Of a stretch of DNA of 64,000 nt, positions 52,026 through 61,403 are shown piece after piece. The position numbers and the translations under genes were made by a program. How positions within the stretch are numbered: position 1 is the first letter of the stretch; each line of letters starts with the position of its first letter. Below the pieces are notes generated by a model. It saw nothing but the letters and a program-made list of their open reading frames with translations. It did no database searches and was not told the origin of the DNA. Source of the stretch: Saccharicrinis sp963665705 (GTDB taxonomy: Bacteria; Bacteroidota; Bacteroidia; Bacteroidales; Marinilabiliaceae); contig OY762448.1 in assembly GCA_963665705.1 (NCBI GenBank), positions 5,642,001-5,706,000 on the forward strand, read 5' to 3'.

Positions 52026-53642
52026 ATGAAAAACAATATAAATAAAACAATATTAGGTGTATTAATTGCAACCGGAATGTTTGTTTCCGGATGTGATAGT
52101 TACCTTGAAGAGGAAAATTATTCTTCATTAACTGTTGAAACGGCTATTAGCGATACGGAAACTTTTGATCAGCTTGTAACCTATGTCTACGAAGTATCCA
52201 GAGAATATACGACTCATTATACTTCAGATATGTATTATCAACTTGAGGATTTGGGTACTGATATTGTTACCCGTGGTAATATCGTTACAGGAACAAATGA
52301 TATTAATGACTATGTAAATTTCAACTCAGAAAATGGAACTGTTTCACAATATTGGTCTAATCAATATGAGATTATTGCAGCGGCTAATGTAGTGATAAGT
52401 AATGCTGATGATATTCAGGGGCTTGATGAGGATACGAAAGAAACTGGAATTGGAGAAGTGAAATTTTTCAGAGCGATGTCTTATTTTAATTTGGTGGAGA
52501 ATTTTGGCGGAGTTCCATTAGTACTAAGTCAGGTTACTACTGCTGAAACAGAATATGTTCGTGATACAGAAGAGGCCGTATACACACAAATTGTTTCGGA
52601 TTTAGAGGCTGCTTTAGATGCAGTTGATGAAGATCCTGAAGAATATGGTATTGTGTCAAAAGATGCAGTTCGTCACCTTCTTTCAAAAGTGTTACTTACC
52701 AGAGCATATAAAACTTTTGCAGCAAGTAGTGATTTTACACAAGCAGCTTCGTTAGCAGAAACAATAATAGCCAATCATGCATTGGTTTCTACTTTTGATG
52801 AATTAGTAAGTTATGATAATCAAAGAAATTCAGAAGTGTTTTTTGCTTATTTATTTGGTAGTAATTCGGCAAGTAGAGGTTGGGGAAACTCAAAACATAT
52901 GATGTATAAATTCAGATTTTTCGATTACCCTGGATTATCAAGAACAGTAAAAGGTCTTGGGCCAATGCCTACTCCATTTTATTATTCATTGTTTGAAGAT
53001 GGTGATGAGCGCGCTGATGCAACATTTACCAGAACCATTTATGCTACAGAAGATTCTGAAGATGGTTCGATATTAACTGGAGAAATAGCAATTTATTTCC
53101 CTGAAGAAGCATGGACTGATGAAGAAAAGGCTGCTGTTCCGTATGCAGTAATTAATCCTGATCAATACTTAACAAGTGATGGTGTTACAACTGTTCATTA
53201 TCCAATGTTTACAAAATTTGAAGATCCGGATGTTACATTTACTCAACCTGATCAAGAGTCTCAAGGAGAAAGAGATATGACCGTAATGCGTAGTGGAGAA
53301 GCCTATTTAATTGCAGCTGAAGCTTACCTTGGTGCTTCAGATCCAACAACTGCAGCAGCAAGACTTACAACATTACGTACCAGAGCAGGTTTAACAACAG
53401 CTGTTGCTGAAGGAGATGTAACTCTTGACCTTATTCTTGATGAAAGAGCGCGAGAATTAACTGGTGAAGTAAATAGATGGATGGACTTGAAGAGAACTGG
53501 AAAACTGATTGAGCGCACATTGGCTCACAATCCACATGCAGCGTTAAATAATGCATTAACAACAAAACACCTTTTAAGACCAATTCCACAAACGGAAATT
53601 GACAATAGCCATGGTAGCATTGTTCAAAATCCAAACTATTAG
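52026..53642 (+). CDS. RagB/SusD-family surface glycan-binding lipoprotein
   Basis: Lid protein over the SusC channel that binds the glycan at the cell surface. The 538-residue product has a lipobox (MFVSGC, Cys near 23), the N-terminal SusD-like domain (about 25-230; YWSNQYEIIAAANVVI, GEVKFFRAMSYFNLVENFGGVPLV) with TPR helices, and the C-terminal RagB/SusD part (about 280-538; RSGEAYLIAAEAYLGASDP, LDERARELTGEVNRWMDLKRTGKL, HLLRPIPQTEIDNS). All are hallmark SusD sequences. Ligand unknown. A terminator follows, so the downstream GH genes may need read-through or their own promoter. Confidence 0.95.
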   Translation: MKNNINKTILGVLIATGMFVSGCDSYLEEENYSSLTVETAISDTETFDQLVTYVYEVSREYTTHYTSDMYYQLEDLGTDIVTRGNIVTGTNDINDYVNFNSENGTVSQYWSNQYEIIAAANVVISNADDIQGLDEDTKETGIGEVKFFRAMSYFNLVENFGGVPLVLSQVTTAETEYVRDTEEAVYTQIVSDLEAALDAVDEDPEEYGIVSKDAVRHLLSKVLLTRAYKTFAASSDFTQAASLAETIIANHALVSTFDELVSYDNQRNSEVFFAYLFGSNSASRGWGNSKHMMYKFRFFDYPGLSRTVKGLGPMPTPFYYSLFEDGDERADATFTRTIYATEDSEDGSILTGEIAIYFPEEAWTDEEKAAVPYAVINPDQYLTSDGVTTVHYPMFTKFEDPDVTFTQPDQESQGERDMTVMRSGEAYLIAAEAYLGASDPTTAAARLTTLRTRAGLTTAVAEGDVTLDLILDERARELTGEVNRWMDLKRTGKLIERTLAHNPHAALNNALTTKHLLRPIPQTEIDNSHGSIVQNPNY

Positions 53643-53691
53643 TATTGAAGGTTTAGTATTTAATTTTTAGATAGTTTTTTGGTAAAATATA

Positions 53692-53721
53692 GGCAGGTGA
53701 GTAATTGCCTGCTTATTTTTT
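53692..53721 (+). terminator. terminator after susD
   Basis: GCAGG (53693-53697) pairs with CCTGC (53708-53712), loop of 10 bases, followed by TTATTTTTTC. Moderate strength, so partial read-through into the GH92 gene is possible. Confidence 0.7.
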
Positions 53722-53779
53722 CTCAATCAGAACAAAAGATCAACAATGAACCATTACATTAATCATTAGAAAGAGCTTC

Positions 53780-56116
53780 ATGAATTTCAAAAGAATATAT
53801 AATATTAAGGTTTGTAGTGTTTTAATGATCGTCTTTTTGTTTTCTTCATGTAAAGAAAAAAATGTGCATAACACGCAAGAGGCCGGATTTATAGAAAAAG
53901 TATATCCATTACTAGATACTGAAAATTCACGATGGTTCTACTTTACATCAGCCTCGCGACCTTTTGGGATGGTGAACCTAAGCCCGGATACTGAAACGAA
54001 CGGTGCATGGGGAAGTGGGTATAGGTATGGAACAGATACAGTAAAAGGATTTAGTCATGTACATGCCTGGCAATTATCAGGTCCGTCTATTATGCCTGTT
54101 GAGTATGATTCTATAAATAAAAATATTTTCAAAAATTATGCTTCAAAATTTAACCACCAAACTGAAAAAGTAAACCCGGGATATCATCAAATAATCTTAG
54201 AAAAATACCATATTAAAGCAGAGTTAACATCAACAAAAAGAGTTGGTTTTCATCGTTATCAATATCAAAATGGGAATAATGCTGCTATATTATTTAATTT
54301 AAACGGACAATTAGGACCTAGCTTAATGCTTGGCGGATCCATTCAGAAATCGGATAACCCGTATCGAATTACCGGACAAGTTACTAACCAACCTACATTT
54401 AGACGACCAAAAGAATGTACCGTGTATTTTTCTGCACATTTTAATCAACCTATAAAAGACATTAAACGAGATTCAGATACAGGAAATTACCTGATTTATT
54501 TTGATAAAATTAACGATAGCCAACTAATGGTAAAAATGGCTATTTCATATACTTCTGTTCAAAATGCAGAAATTAACTTACAAGAGGAACTTCCGGATTG
54601 GGATTTTGAAAAAGTAGTGGATGATTCACATCAAGAATGGAATAGCCTGCTATCAAGAATAGAAATTGAAGGAGGAAGTGAAGAACAACAGAGAAGATTT
54701 TATACAGATTTATGGCATGCACTTCAGGGGCGTAGAACAATAAGTGATGTTAACGGTGCTTATCCTGATAATACCGGAGATGAGTTCCGAATAGGACAAC
54801 TGCCTCTGGATGAAAATAAGAAGCCATTATTTAATCACTATAATTCCGATTCATTTTGGGGTGCCCAATGGACTATTAATACCTTATGGGGATTAGTATA
54901 TCCAGAGATAATGGATGAATTTACTCAGTCTATGATGCAATATTATAAAGATGGAGGTTTGATTCCACGAGGACCATCAGGTGGTAATTACACTTATGTA
55001 ATGACTGGCGCTTCATCTACTCCATTTTTTGTGAGTGCAATTCAAAAGGGTATTATAACAAGTAATTTGGATGAGATTTATAAGGCATTAAAAAAGAATC
55101 ATATGACTGGTGGTATCATGGAAAAGGCCGGTTATGAACATAACACAAATATTGGTGGTGGATTATCGAATTATATAGATGATAATTATGTTCCATATCC
55201 ATTATCAGATACCATTTATGGTTCACATCAGGATGGTGTAAGTCAAACTTTAGAGTATGCTTATCAAGATTGGAGTTTAGCTCAATTGGCAACTAAATTA
55301 GGTTATGATGAAGATGCCACTTATTTTTTAAAGCGTAGTGAAAATTATAAAAATGTGTATGATTCAATCAGTGGTTGGATGCGTCCAAAGAATAAGGATG
55401 GAGAATGGAAATCGGATTTTGATCCATATCAAATTGAAAATGGTTTTATAGAAGCTAACGCTGCACAAAATACGTGGTTTGTACCACATGATTTAAATGG
55501 CTTAGCTCAATTAATGAATGGATCAGAAAAGGCTGCAGATAAGCTGAATCAATCATTTTTAGAAGCTCAAAAATTAGGTTTTACAGCAGGAACATCGCAT
55601 GATCGAGAAACGCATCCGGAATATAGTCGAATTCCAATTAATTATGGAAATCAACCATCTATTCAAACAGCTTTTGTTTTTAATTATTTAAACAAACCTT
55701 GGTTAACACAGTATTGGTCGCGTAAAGTTGTAGATGATGTATATGAGGGGATCAAAACTTCCAGAGGTTATAATGGAGATGAGGATCAGGGATTAATGGG
55801 ATCTTTGGCTGTATTGTTAAAAATGGGAATGTTCTCTATGAAGGGTGGATGCTCACTTGAGCCCAAAATAGAATTAAGTAGTCCTACTTTTAGTACGATT
55901 AGGATAAAACTGAATCCTTCCTATTATTCAGGAAAAGAATTAATAATTGAAGCCAAAAACAATTCAGCTCAAAACATATATATACAATCAGCCAACTGGA
56001 AAGGTAAAGAACTTAATAGCTGGCATATTTCACAAAGTGATATGGAAAACGGGGGAACACTTATTTTAAATATGGGTAAGGAACCCAATAAGCAATGGGC
56101 TGTCCAAAAGAAATAG
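53780..56116 (+). CDS. GH92 alpha-mannosidase, lipoprotein, divergent member
   Basis: Calcium-dependent exo-alpha-mannosidase family, 778 residues, with a lipobox (LFSSC, Cys near 24), so surface- or periplasm-anchored. N-terminal beta-sandwich with family motifs (SASRPFGMVNLSPDTETNGAWG, GFSHVHAWQLSGPSIMPVEY; about 57-110) and a C-terminal (alpha/alpha)6 barrel with SQTLEYAYQDWSLAQLA near 490. Where most GH92 enzymes have GNDD or GNED the sequence reads GDEDQGLMGSLAVLLKMGMF, and the expected Pro-Gly before it is Tyr-Asn. It could cleave alpha-1,2/1,3/1,4/1,6-mannose; linkage not predictable. Confidence 0.88.
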   Translation: MNFKRIYNIKVCSVLMIVFLFSSCKEKNVHNTQEAGFIEKVYPLLDTENSRWFYFTSASRPFGMVNLSPDTETNGAWGSGYRYGTDTVKGFSHVHAWQLSGPSIMPVEYDSINKNIFKNYASKFNHQTEKVNPGYHQIILEKYHIKAELTSTKRVGFHRYQYQNGNNAAILFNLNGQLGPSLMLGGSIQKSDNPYRITGQVTNQPTFRRPKECTVYFSAHFNQPIKDIKRDSDTGNYLIYFDKINDSQLMVKMAISYTSVQNAEINLQEELPDWDFEKVVDDSHQEWNSLLSRIEIEGGSEEQQRRFYTDLWHALQGRRTISDVNGAYPDNTGDEFRIGQLPLDENKKPLFNHYNSDSFWGAQWTINTLWGLVYPEIMDEFTQSMMQYYKDGGLIPRGPSGGNYTYVMTGASSTPFFVSAIQKGIITSNLDEIYKALKKNHMTGGIMEKAGYEHNTNIGGGLSNYIDDNYVPYPLSDTIYGSHQDGVSQTLEYAYQDWSLAQLATKLGYDEDATYFLKRSENYKNVYDSISGWMRPKNKDGEWKSDFDPYQIENGFIEANAAQNTWFVPHDLNGLAQLMNGSEKAADKLNQSFLEAQKLGFTAGTSHDRETHPEYSRIPINYGNQPSIQTAFVFNYLNKPWLTQYWSRKVVDDVYEGIKTSRGYNGDEDQGLMGSLAVLLKMGMFSMKGGCSLEPKIELSSPTFSTIRIKLNPSYYSGKELIIEAKNNSAQNIYIQSANWKGKELNSWHISQSDMENGGTLILNMGKEPNKQWAVQKK

Positions 56117-56162
56117 TATTTTTAAAGAAAAGCTTTTATTATTAGAAGTTGTAAATGGTGAT

Positions 56163-56187
56163 CCGGGGGGCTTTTTTAGCCCTCTGG
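56163..56187 (+). other. stem-loop between GH92 and GH43 genes
   Basis: CCGGGGGGC and GCCCTCTGG form a nine-base stem (two G.T pairs) around TTTTTTA. No T-run follows, so it is more likely an mRNA processing or stability element than a terminator. No further promoter box lies before the GH43 gene. Confidence 0.4.
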
Positions 56188-56242
56188 AATTTAGAAGCAA
56201 ATAAATAAAGGTCCAATAAAGGTGAATAATAAACTAAATGAG

Positions 56243-57226
56243 ATGAAGCAAAATATTAAATTTTTAGTGTTAATAGTGTTGATTACTATAGCATGTACAT
56301 CTCCTAAGAAACAATCTAAATCTGAAGAGGTAAAATTAATAAGCAATCCTATAATGGATGGTTATTTTGCCGATCCTTGTATTGTTAAAGAGGAGGATAC
56401 TTTTTATATCTATGCCACAATAGATCCATGGGGTGGAGATGAATTAGCTGTTTTTTCAACAACAGACTTTTTAAAATTTACTCGTCATCATATTAACTGG
56501 CCAACAAAACGGGATTGTACCAGTGATAGCTCAAACAGTTCAATGGTTTGGGCTCCAGCAGTTCGAAAAGCTCCCAATGGAAAGTACTACATGTACGTTT
56601 CAGTAGGAAGTGAAGTCTGGGTAGGAGTTGCTGATAGTCCACTGGGACCATGGAAAAATGCCAAGAGCGATAATACGCCATTAGTTGCAAAAGGCGATTT
56701 TCCGAAGGTGCATAATATTGATGCAGATTGTTTTATCGATGATGACGGTCAGGCCTATCTTTATTGGGGATCAGGATTTAATTGGGTAAATGGTATATGC
56801 ATGGCTGTTAAGCTAAATTCAGATATGGTTTCTTTTGATGGAAATCCCATAGATGTTACACCTCCTCATTATTTTGAAGCACCACATATGATCAAGCGTT
56901 TCGGAAAGTATTATTTAATGTTTTCAGATGGAAAAGCGATAGATGCAACTTATAAAATTGGATATGCAGTTGGAGATTCTCCAATGGGGCCATTTACTGA
57001 AGGTGTTAATAGCCCAATACTTACAACTACTGCAGATAGTACCACCTATGGTCCGGGGCATCATACTGTGTTTAATGAAAATGGACAGGACTATCTATTA
57101 TATCACCGCATCTTTCCACAAGGTGAAGAGTATGTATTGCGTCAACTATGTATTGATAGTTTAAAGTTTGATGCCAATCGTAACATTGAAAAAGTTAACC
57201 CTAAAGCGGTCAGGAGCCCCCTCTAA
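56243..57226 (+). CDS. GH43-family five-bladed beta-propeller glycosidase, lipoprotein
   Basis: 327 residues from the ATG at 56243 (MKQNIKFLVL), preferred over the GTG at 56222 since it directly precedes the lipoprotein signal (LITIAC). Family GH43 features: general base Asp in GYFADPCIV (near 40), modulating Asp in HNIDADCFIDDDG (near 165), general acid Glu in YFEAPHMIKR (near 213), and the structural GPGHHTV late in the fold. Members act on alpha-L-arabinofuranosides, beta-xylosides or exo-beta-1,3-galactans; which applies here is not clear. The final four codons lie in a palindromic repeat (see 57210-57246). Confidence 0.85.
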   Translation: MKQNIKFLVLIVLITIACTSPKKQSKSEEVKLISNPIMDGYFADPCIVKEEDTFYIYATIDPWGGDELAVFSTTDFLKFTRHHINWPTKRDCTSDSSNSSMVWAPAVRKAPNGKYYMYVSVGSEVWVGVADSPLGPWKNAKSDNTPLVAKGDFPKVHNIDADCFIDDDGQAYLYWGSGFNWVNGICMAVKLNSDMVSFDGNPIDVTPPHYFEAPHMIKRFGKYYLMFSDGKAIDATYKIGYAVGDSPMGPFTEGVNSPILTTTADSTTYGPGHHTVFNENGQDYLLYHRIFPQGEEYVLRQLCIDSLKFDANRNIEKVNPKAVRSPL

Positions 57227-57246
57227 CTCCCCCAAAAGGGGAGGAC
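57210..57246. repeat. GC-rich palindromic repeat at the end of the GH43 gene
   Basis: CTCCCC (57227-57232) and GGGGAG (57238-57243) form a hairpin inside AGGAGCCCCCTCTAACTC and AGGGGAGGA. It resembles the short CCCCTCTAACTCCCC-AAAG-GGGGAG elements scattered in Bacteroidota genomes (from memory, not searched). The TAA stop of the GH43 gene falls in it. Confidence 0.5.
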
Positions 57247-57334
57247 TGATTTACAGCTTGGTCAATTTATCTTTGCTGCCGTGCGTATCCTAACGAATGA
57301 TGTAATAGAATTAATTTACAGCCTGGTTTATATT

Positions 57335-57407
57335 AACCACAGAATCAAAGGCACAGCGTTTAATTAAAATTTTTTTTAAAAATTCTTTGTGACTTTGAGT
57401 TTGTGGT
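57335..57407. repeat. imperfect inverted repeat between GH43 and the second GH92 gene
   Basis: ACCACAGAATCAAAGGCACAG (from 57336) is nearly the reverse complement of CTTTGTGACTTTGAGTTTGTGGT (57385-57407) with a T/A-rich centre. This form (CCACAAAG...CTTTGTGG) occurs as a dispersed palindrome in many Bacteroidota. It could fold into a long hairpin. The remainder of the 221-nt gap has no other feature. Confidence 0.5.
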
Positions 57408-57447
57408 GATAAATGATTTTTAATCTAAAAAGTAGCCATATTATAAT

Positions 57448-59742
57448 ATGACAAACAGGTTCTTATATATCAGCATATTGTGGGCGGTTTTACTAACCTT
57501 GCCAATATCTCTTTATTCTCAAAATCATAAATACGTTGATCCTCTGATTGGTTCAGAGGGTTTGGGTAATGTTTTTATTGGCCCATCTTGTCCTTATGGA
57601 ATGGTGAAGCCAGGTCCTGATAATAATGTTGGATCTAATAGTGGTTATTCGTCAGATCCTCAAAAAAAGATATATGGTTTTAGTCAGGTTCATGTAAGCG
57701 GAACAGGCGGAGGTCCAAAGTACGGTAATATTTCAGTGATGCCTTTTTCTGGTGATTTACAATCTATAGATCAAGAATCAATTAAGGCTGAAGAGCAAGT
57801 GGAACTGGGTTATTATAGTGTATTGCTTCAAAAATGGGGTATACAAACACAAATTACAACTTCTGATCGTGCTGCATTTTATCATTTTGCTTACAAAGCA
57901 GGAAAACCTAAGGCCGTTAAAATTGACCTGGGCAAGTTTCTGGGTGAATCTGCAATACCAAACCCGGATGCCAGAGAAGCTCAGCAGTTTGTTAGTTCTG
58001 AGATTGAAATTGTATCAGATACTGAAGTTCGTGGTTATAGTAGGATCAGAGGGGGATGGAATAATGGGGCAGCATACACAGTGTACTTTTCTGCCGTTTT
58101 TGATCAACCTTTTACAAAATTATCCACATGGAAGGGAGATGAAATTTTCCCTGGACAGAAGATTCAGGTTGACACAGGTGAAAAAACCGGGGCTTTGCTT
58201 GCCTTTGATAACGCAGGAGATGATCTTCAAATGAAGATTGGTATCTCCTTTTTAAGTGCATTAAAAGCAAGGGCAAATATAGATCAGGAAATATCTCATT
58301 GGAATTTTGATCAGACTCTTCATGAAACACAGGAAAAATGGGAAGCAATTTTTAATAGGGTTGATGTAGATAAAGATGCCAATTCTGAATTGAAGACTAT
58401 GTTTTATACAGCATTGTATCATACTATGCTAATGCCAGTGGACAGAACGGGGGAAAATCCTTTATGGGAAAATAATACTCCTTATTATGATGACTTCTAC
58501 GCTATTTGGGATACTTATCGTTCTTCAAGTCCACTAATTTCATTATTAAATCCTTCTCGTCAGGTAGATATTATAAATGCCATGCTTCAAATTTATAAAC
58601 GAGATGGCTATATGCCAGATGCCCGAAGTGGTAATTCCAATGGAAGAACTCAAGGAGGATCTAATGGCGAAGTTGTTATTGCCGATGCTTTTGTAAAAGG
58701 ATTACAGGGGATAAAATACAAAGTGGCTCTGGAGGCTATGTTAAAAGATGCAACGGTTCCTCCGGGGGATAATGAAGAAAAAGAAGGTCGTGGAGGATTA
58801 ACTGATTATAATAGTTTGGGATATGTTTCTACGGATTATGTGCGTGCAGGCAACCGAACGCTTGAATATGCTTATAATGATTACTGTTTAGCCATAGTTG
58901 CTAAGGCAATAAAACGAAGGGGTGAGTACTGGAGATTTATTAAACAGTCGGATAATTGGCAAAATTTATGGCGAAATATTGAAGATCATGGTTCACGGGG
59001 ATTTATTATGCCTAAGGATGCTCATGGAAACTGGGTAGATAGTATTCAGTGCAATGCAAAATATGGCAGGATAAGTTATGTGCCTTACACACCTGTAATG
59101 CAGGATTGGCCAATTTGCGTGTGTTGGTGGTGTGGTTTCTTTTATGAAGCCAGTTCGTGGGAATATTCTTTATCTGTACCTCATGATGTAGCTAAATTAG
59201 TGGAATTGTCAGGGGGTAAAGAGGCTTTTCAAAAACGATTAAATACCCTGTTTGACAAAGGATTATACAACGTTGCCAATGAACCTTCTTTTTTGAGTCC
59301 GAATTTGTATCATTGGATCGGTCGGCCGGATTTAAGTAACGAACGAATTCATCAAATCATTGATAACAATTACAACACCAGCGCAAGCGGAATCCCCGGA
59401 AATGATGATTCCGGAGCGATGTCTTCATGGCTGGCTTTTCATATGATTGGCTTATATCCAAACGCTGGTCAGTCGTACTATCTAATTAATGCCCCGTACT
59501 TTAAGAAAACAACAATCCATCAGGAGAATGGAAATGATTTTATCATAGAAGCAAAGAATCTTTCAGAACAAAATAAATATATCCAATCTGTACAATTAAA
59601 TGGTGTTGATTATACAAAGGCATTTATTGAGCATAGTGATATTGTTAAAGGAGGATCGCTGACAATAATAATGGGATCAAAACCTTCGGGTAAATGGGGA
59701 ACGGAATTATTGCCTCCTTCATTGTCGGATAAAGAGATATAG
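57448..59742 (+). CDS. GH92 alpha-mannosidase, secreted
   Basis: 764 residues with a signal peptide (about 1-25, ISLYSQ) and no lipobox. Canonical GH92 signatures: KYVDPLIGSEGLGNVFIGPS (about 28-47), GFSQVHVSGTGGGPKYGNIS near 93, GYMPDARSGN near 388, RTLEYAYNDYCLAIVAK near 470 and GIPGNDDSGAMSSWLAFHMIG near 648, with both acidic residues of the catalytic motif. Calcium-dependent exo-alpha-mannosidase is the family activity. Together with the upstream GH92 it suggests two different mannose linkages in the target glycan. No -7 box that I trust lies upstream. Confidence 0.93.
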   Translation: MTNRFLYISILWAVLLTLPISLYSQNHKYVDPLIGSEGLGNVFIGPSCPYGMVKPGPDNNVGSNSGYSSDPQKKIYGFSQVHVSGTGGGPKYGNISVMPFSGDLQSIDQESIKAEEQVELGYYSVLLQKWGIQTQITTSDRAAFYHFAYKAGKPKAVKIDLGKFLGESAIPNPDAREAQQFVSSEIEIVSDTEVRGYSRIRGGWNNGAAYTVYFSAVFDQPFTKLSTWKGDEIFPGQKIQVDTGEKTGALLAFDNAGDDLQMKIGISFLSALKARANIDQEISHWNFDQTLHETQEKWEAIFNRVDVDKDANSELKTMFYTALYHTMLMPVDRTGENPLWENNTPYYDDFYAIWDTYRSSSPLISLLNPSRQVDIINAMLQIYKRDGYMPDARSGNSNGRTQGGSNGEVVIADAFVKGLQGIKYKVALEAMLKDATVPPGDNEEKEGRGGLTDYNSLGYVSTDYVRAGNRTLEYAYNDYCLAIVAKAIKRRGEYWRFIKQSDNWQNLWRNIEDHGSRGFIMPKDAHGNWVDSIQCNAKYGRISYVPYTPVMQDWPICVCWWCGFFYEASSWEYSLSVPHDVAKLVELSGGKEAFQKRLNTLFDKGLYNVANEPSFLSPNLYHWIGRPDLSNERIHQIIDNNYNTSASGIPGNDDSGAMSSWLAFHMIGLYPNAGQSYYLINAPYFKKTTIHQENGNDFIIEAKNLSEQNKYIQSVQLNGVDYTKAFIEHSDIVKGGSLTIIMGSKPSGKWGTELLPPSLSDKEI

Positions 59743-59745
59743 GGA

Positions 59746-59800
59746 AGTTAAAAGGATAAAGGATCAAGGTTAAAGTGCAAAGGTTAAAGGTTAAAGAATG
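59746..59800. repeat. degenerate AAGGTTAAAG-type repeat
   Basis: Purine-rich stretch made of copies of AAAGGTTAAAG or AAAGGATAAAGG in the 113-nt gap between GH92 and GH28 genes. Such low-complexity GTTAAAGG runs recur in intergenic DNA of Marinilabiliales-like genomes (recollection, unsearched). A small palindrome AAAG...CTTT follows at 59815-59836. Confidence 0.4.
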
Positions 59801-59855
59801 AAGTGTTGAGTTGAAAGAGCAAAGCCTTTTGTCTTTCATCTAAATTTTATAGAAA

Positions 59856-61400
59856 ATGAAGATATTACAAACAATAGTATTGGTTTTGAGTTTGATTTTT
59901 GCTCAAACGGTTTATGGAAAATCATATAACATTAAGGATTTTGGGGCTGTTGCTGATGGAGTTACTTTAAATACAAAGGCCATTCAACAGGCAATCGACA
60001 AAGCAAATAAAAAAGGGGGAGGCAAAGTTATTATTCCTTCAGGTAAATTTTTAACCGGAAGCATACAGTTAAAAAGCAATGTAGAATTGTATCTTGAAGC
60101 AGGTGCTTTATTACTCGGTAGTACCAGTCCGTATGATTACTTTAAAGTTAAAGGAGAAGGAACTCCCAAAAGCCCTAAAACAGATGATAACTCAGAACTG
60201 GGACTCATTTTAGCTATTGATGCTTCAAACATAAAAATTACAGGACAAGGAACCATTGACGGACAGGGTTTAGCGCTGGCTTTAAATGGAGATAGCTTGC
60301 ATCATGCCGGAGTGTTGGTTGATAAAAACTACAATTACAGGAGGATGCGTCCCAGCGAATTGGTTCGTCCTAAATTATTTCGTTTTCTGCAGTCAAAAAA
60401 TATAGAAATCAAAGACGTAACCTTAACCAACAGTGCCAACTGGGGACTGTCGTTCGATTTATGTAAAAACATGATTTTGGATCATCTTACTATTATTAAT
60501 CGAGCCTATTGGAATAATGATGGAATGGATATTACCGATTGTAAAAATGTAAAAATCACAAACTGTAATATTAATGCTGCTGATGATGGTATCTGTTTGA
60601 AATCATATCATCCAGAATCGTGTAACGATAGTATTTATATTGCCAATTGTACCGTAAGGAGCAGTGCCAGTGCGGTTAAGTTTGGAACAGGTTCGTTTGG
60701 GGGATTTAAAAATGTAACCATCGAAAATATTAAGGTGTTCGATACTTTCCGGTCAGCAATAGCCATTGAATCGGTGGATGGAGCCGTAATCGAAAATATT
60801 AAAGTGAAGAATATTGTAGCTAAAAACACCGGCAATGCCATATTTATCAGGTTAGGACATCGGGGAGGAGAGAAACCGGGGATTGTCAGAAATATCCATA
60901 TTTCAGATATGCAGGTTGAGGTTCCTTTTGGTCGTCCTGATATAGATTATGATTTACGTGGACCGGAAGTTGATTTCTTCCACAATCCATTTCCATCATC
61001 TATTGCAGGAATCCCTGGTCATGAAATCGAAAATGTAACAATCGAAAATGTAACGATAACCTTTCCGGGAAGAGCGACTAAAGGAATGGCTTATGTTCCT
61101 TTAAGTGATTTGGATCGCGTTCCGGAACAGATAAAAAAATATCCTGAGTTTTCGATGTTTGGGGAGCTTCCGGCTTGGGGTTTTTATGTTCGACACGTTA
61201 AAGGACTTGAATTTAAAAATATCATTTTAAAGCTTGAGGATAAGGATTTTCGTCCGGCGTTTGTGTTTGATGATGTAGAAAAATTAGATGTGCGAAATAC
61301 TAAGCTTGAGAATTGTGGTTCACAAGCTCAGTTCGCCTTGAAAAATGTTTTGGATTACAATATTGATTACCCGGTTGAGAAAATAACAATAGTAAAATAA
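59856..61400 (+). CDS. GH28-family (polygalacturonase-like) right-handed beta-helix enzyme
   Basis: 514 residues with a signal peptide (about 1-21, VYGKS). Begins YNIKDFGAVADGVTLNTKAIQQAID, the pectate-lyase-3/GH28 N terminus. Active-site region: NNDGMDITDCKNVKITNC (canonical NTD) and AADDGICLKS (canonical GDD), so the catalytic Asp residues are kept. The usual GHG is replaced by GTG in KFGTGSFGG and RIK is absent (AIAIES). This pattern is seen in Bacteroidota GH28 members that may act on rhamnogalacturonan or other non-homogalacturonan substrates. Substrate unresolved. The next gene starts three bases after its stop. Confidence 0.87.
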   Translation: MKILQTIVLVLSLIFAQTVYGKSYNIKDFGAVADGVTLNTKAIQQAIDKANKKGGGKVIIPSGKFLTGSIQLKSNVELYLEAGALLLGSTSPYDYFKVKGEGTPKSPKTDDNSELGLILAIDASNIKITGQGTIDGQGLALALNGDSLHHAGVLVDKNYNYRRMRPSELVRPKLFRFLQSKNIEIKDVTLTNSANWGLSFDLCKNMILDHLTIINRAYWNNDGMDITDCKNVKITNCNINAADDGICLKSYHPESCNDSIYIANCTVRSSASAVKFGTGSFGGFKNVTIENIKVFDTFRSAIAIESVDGAVIENIKVKNIVAKNTGNAIFIRLGHRGGEKPGIVRNIHISDMQVEVPFGRPDIDYDLRGPEVDFFHNPFPSSIAGIPGHEIENVTIENVTITFPGRATKGMAYVPLSDLDRVPEQIKKYPEFSMFGELPAWGFYVRHVKGLEFKNIILKLEDKDFRPAFVFDDVEKLDVRNTKLENCGSQAQFALKNVLDYNIDYPVEKITIVK

Positions 61401-61403
61401 AAA

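Noticed and set aside
57818..58234. 138-codon ORF on the plus strand
   Set aside because: Out of frame within the second GH92 gene, which has full-length homology signatures there.
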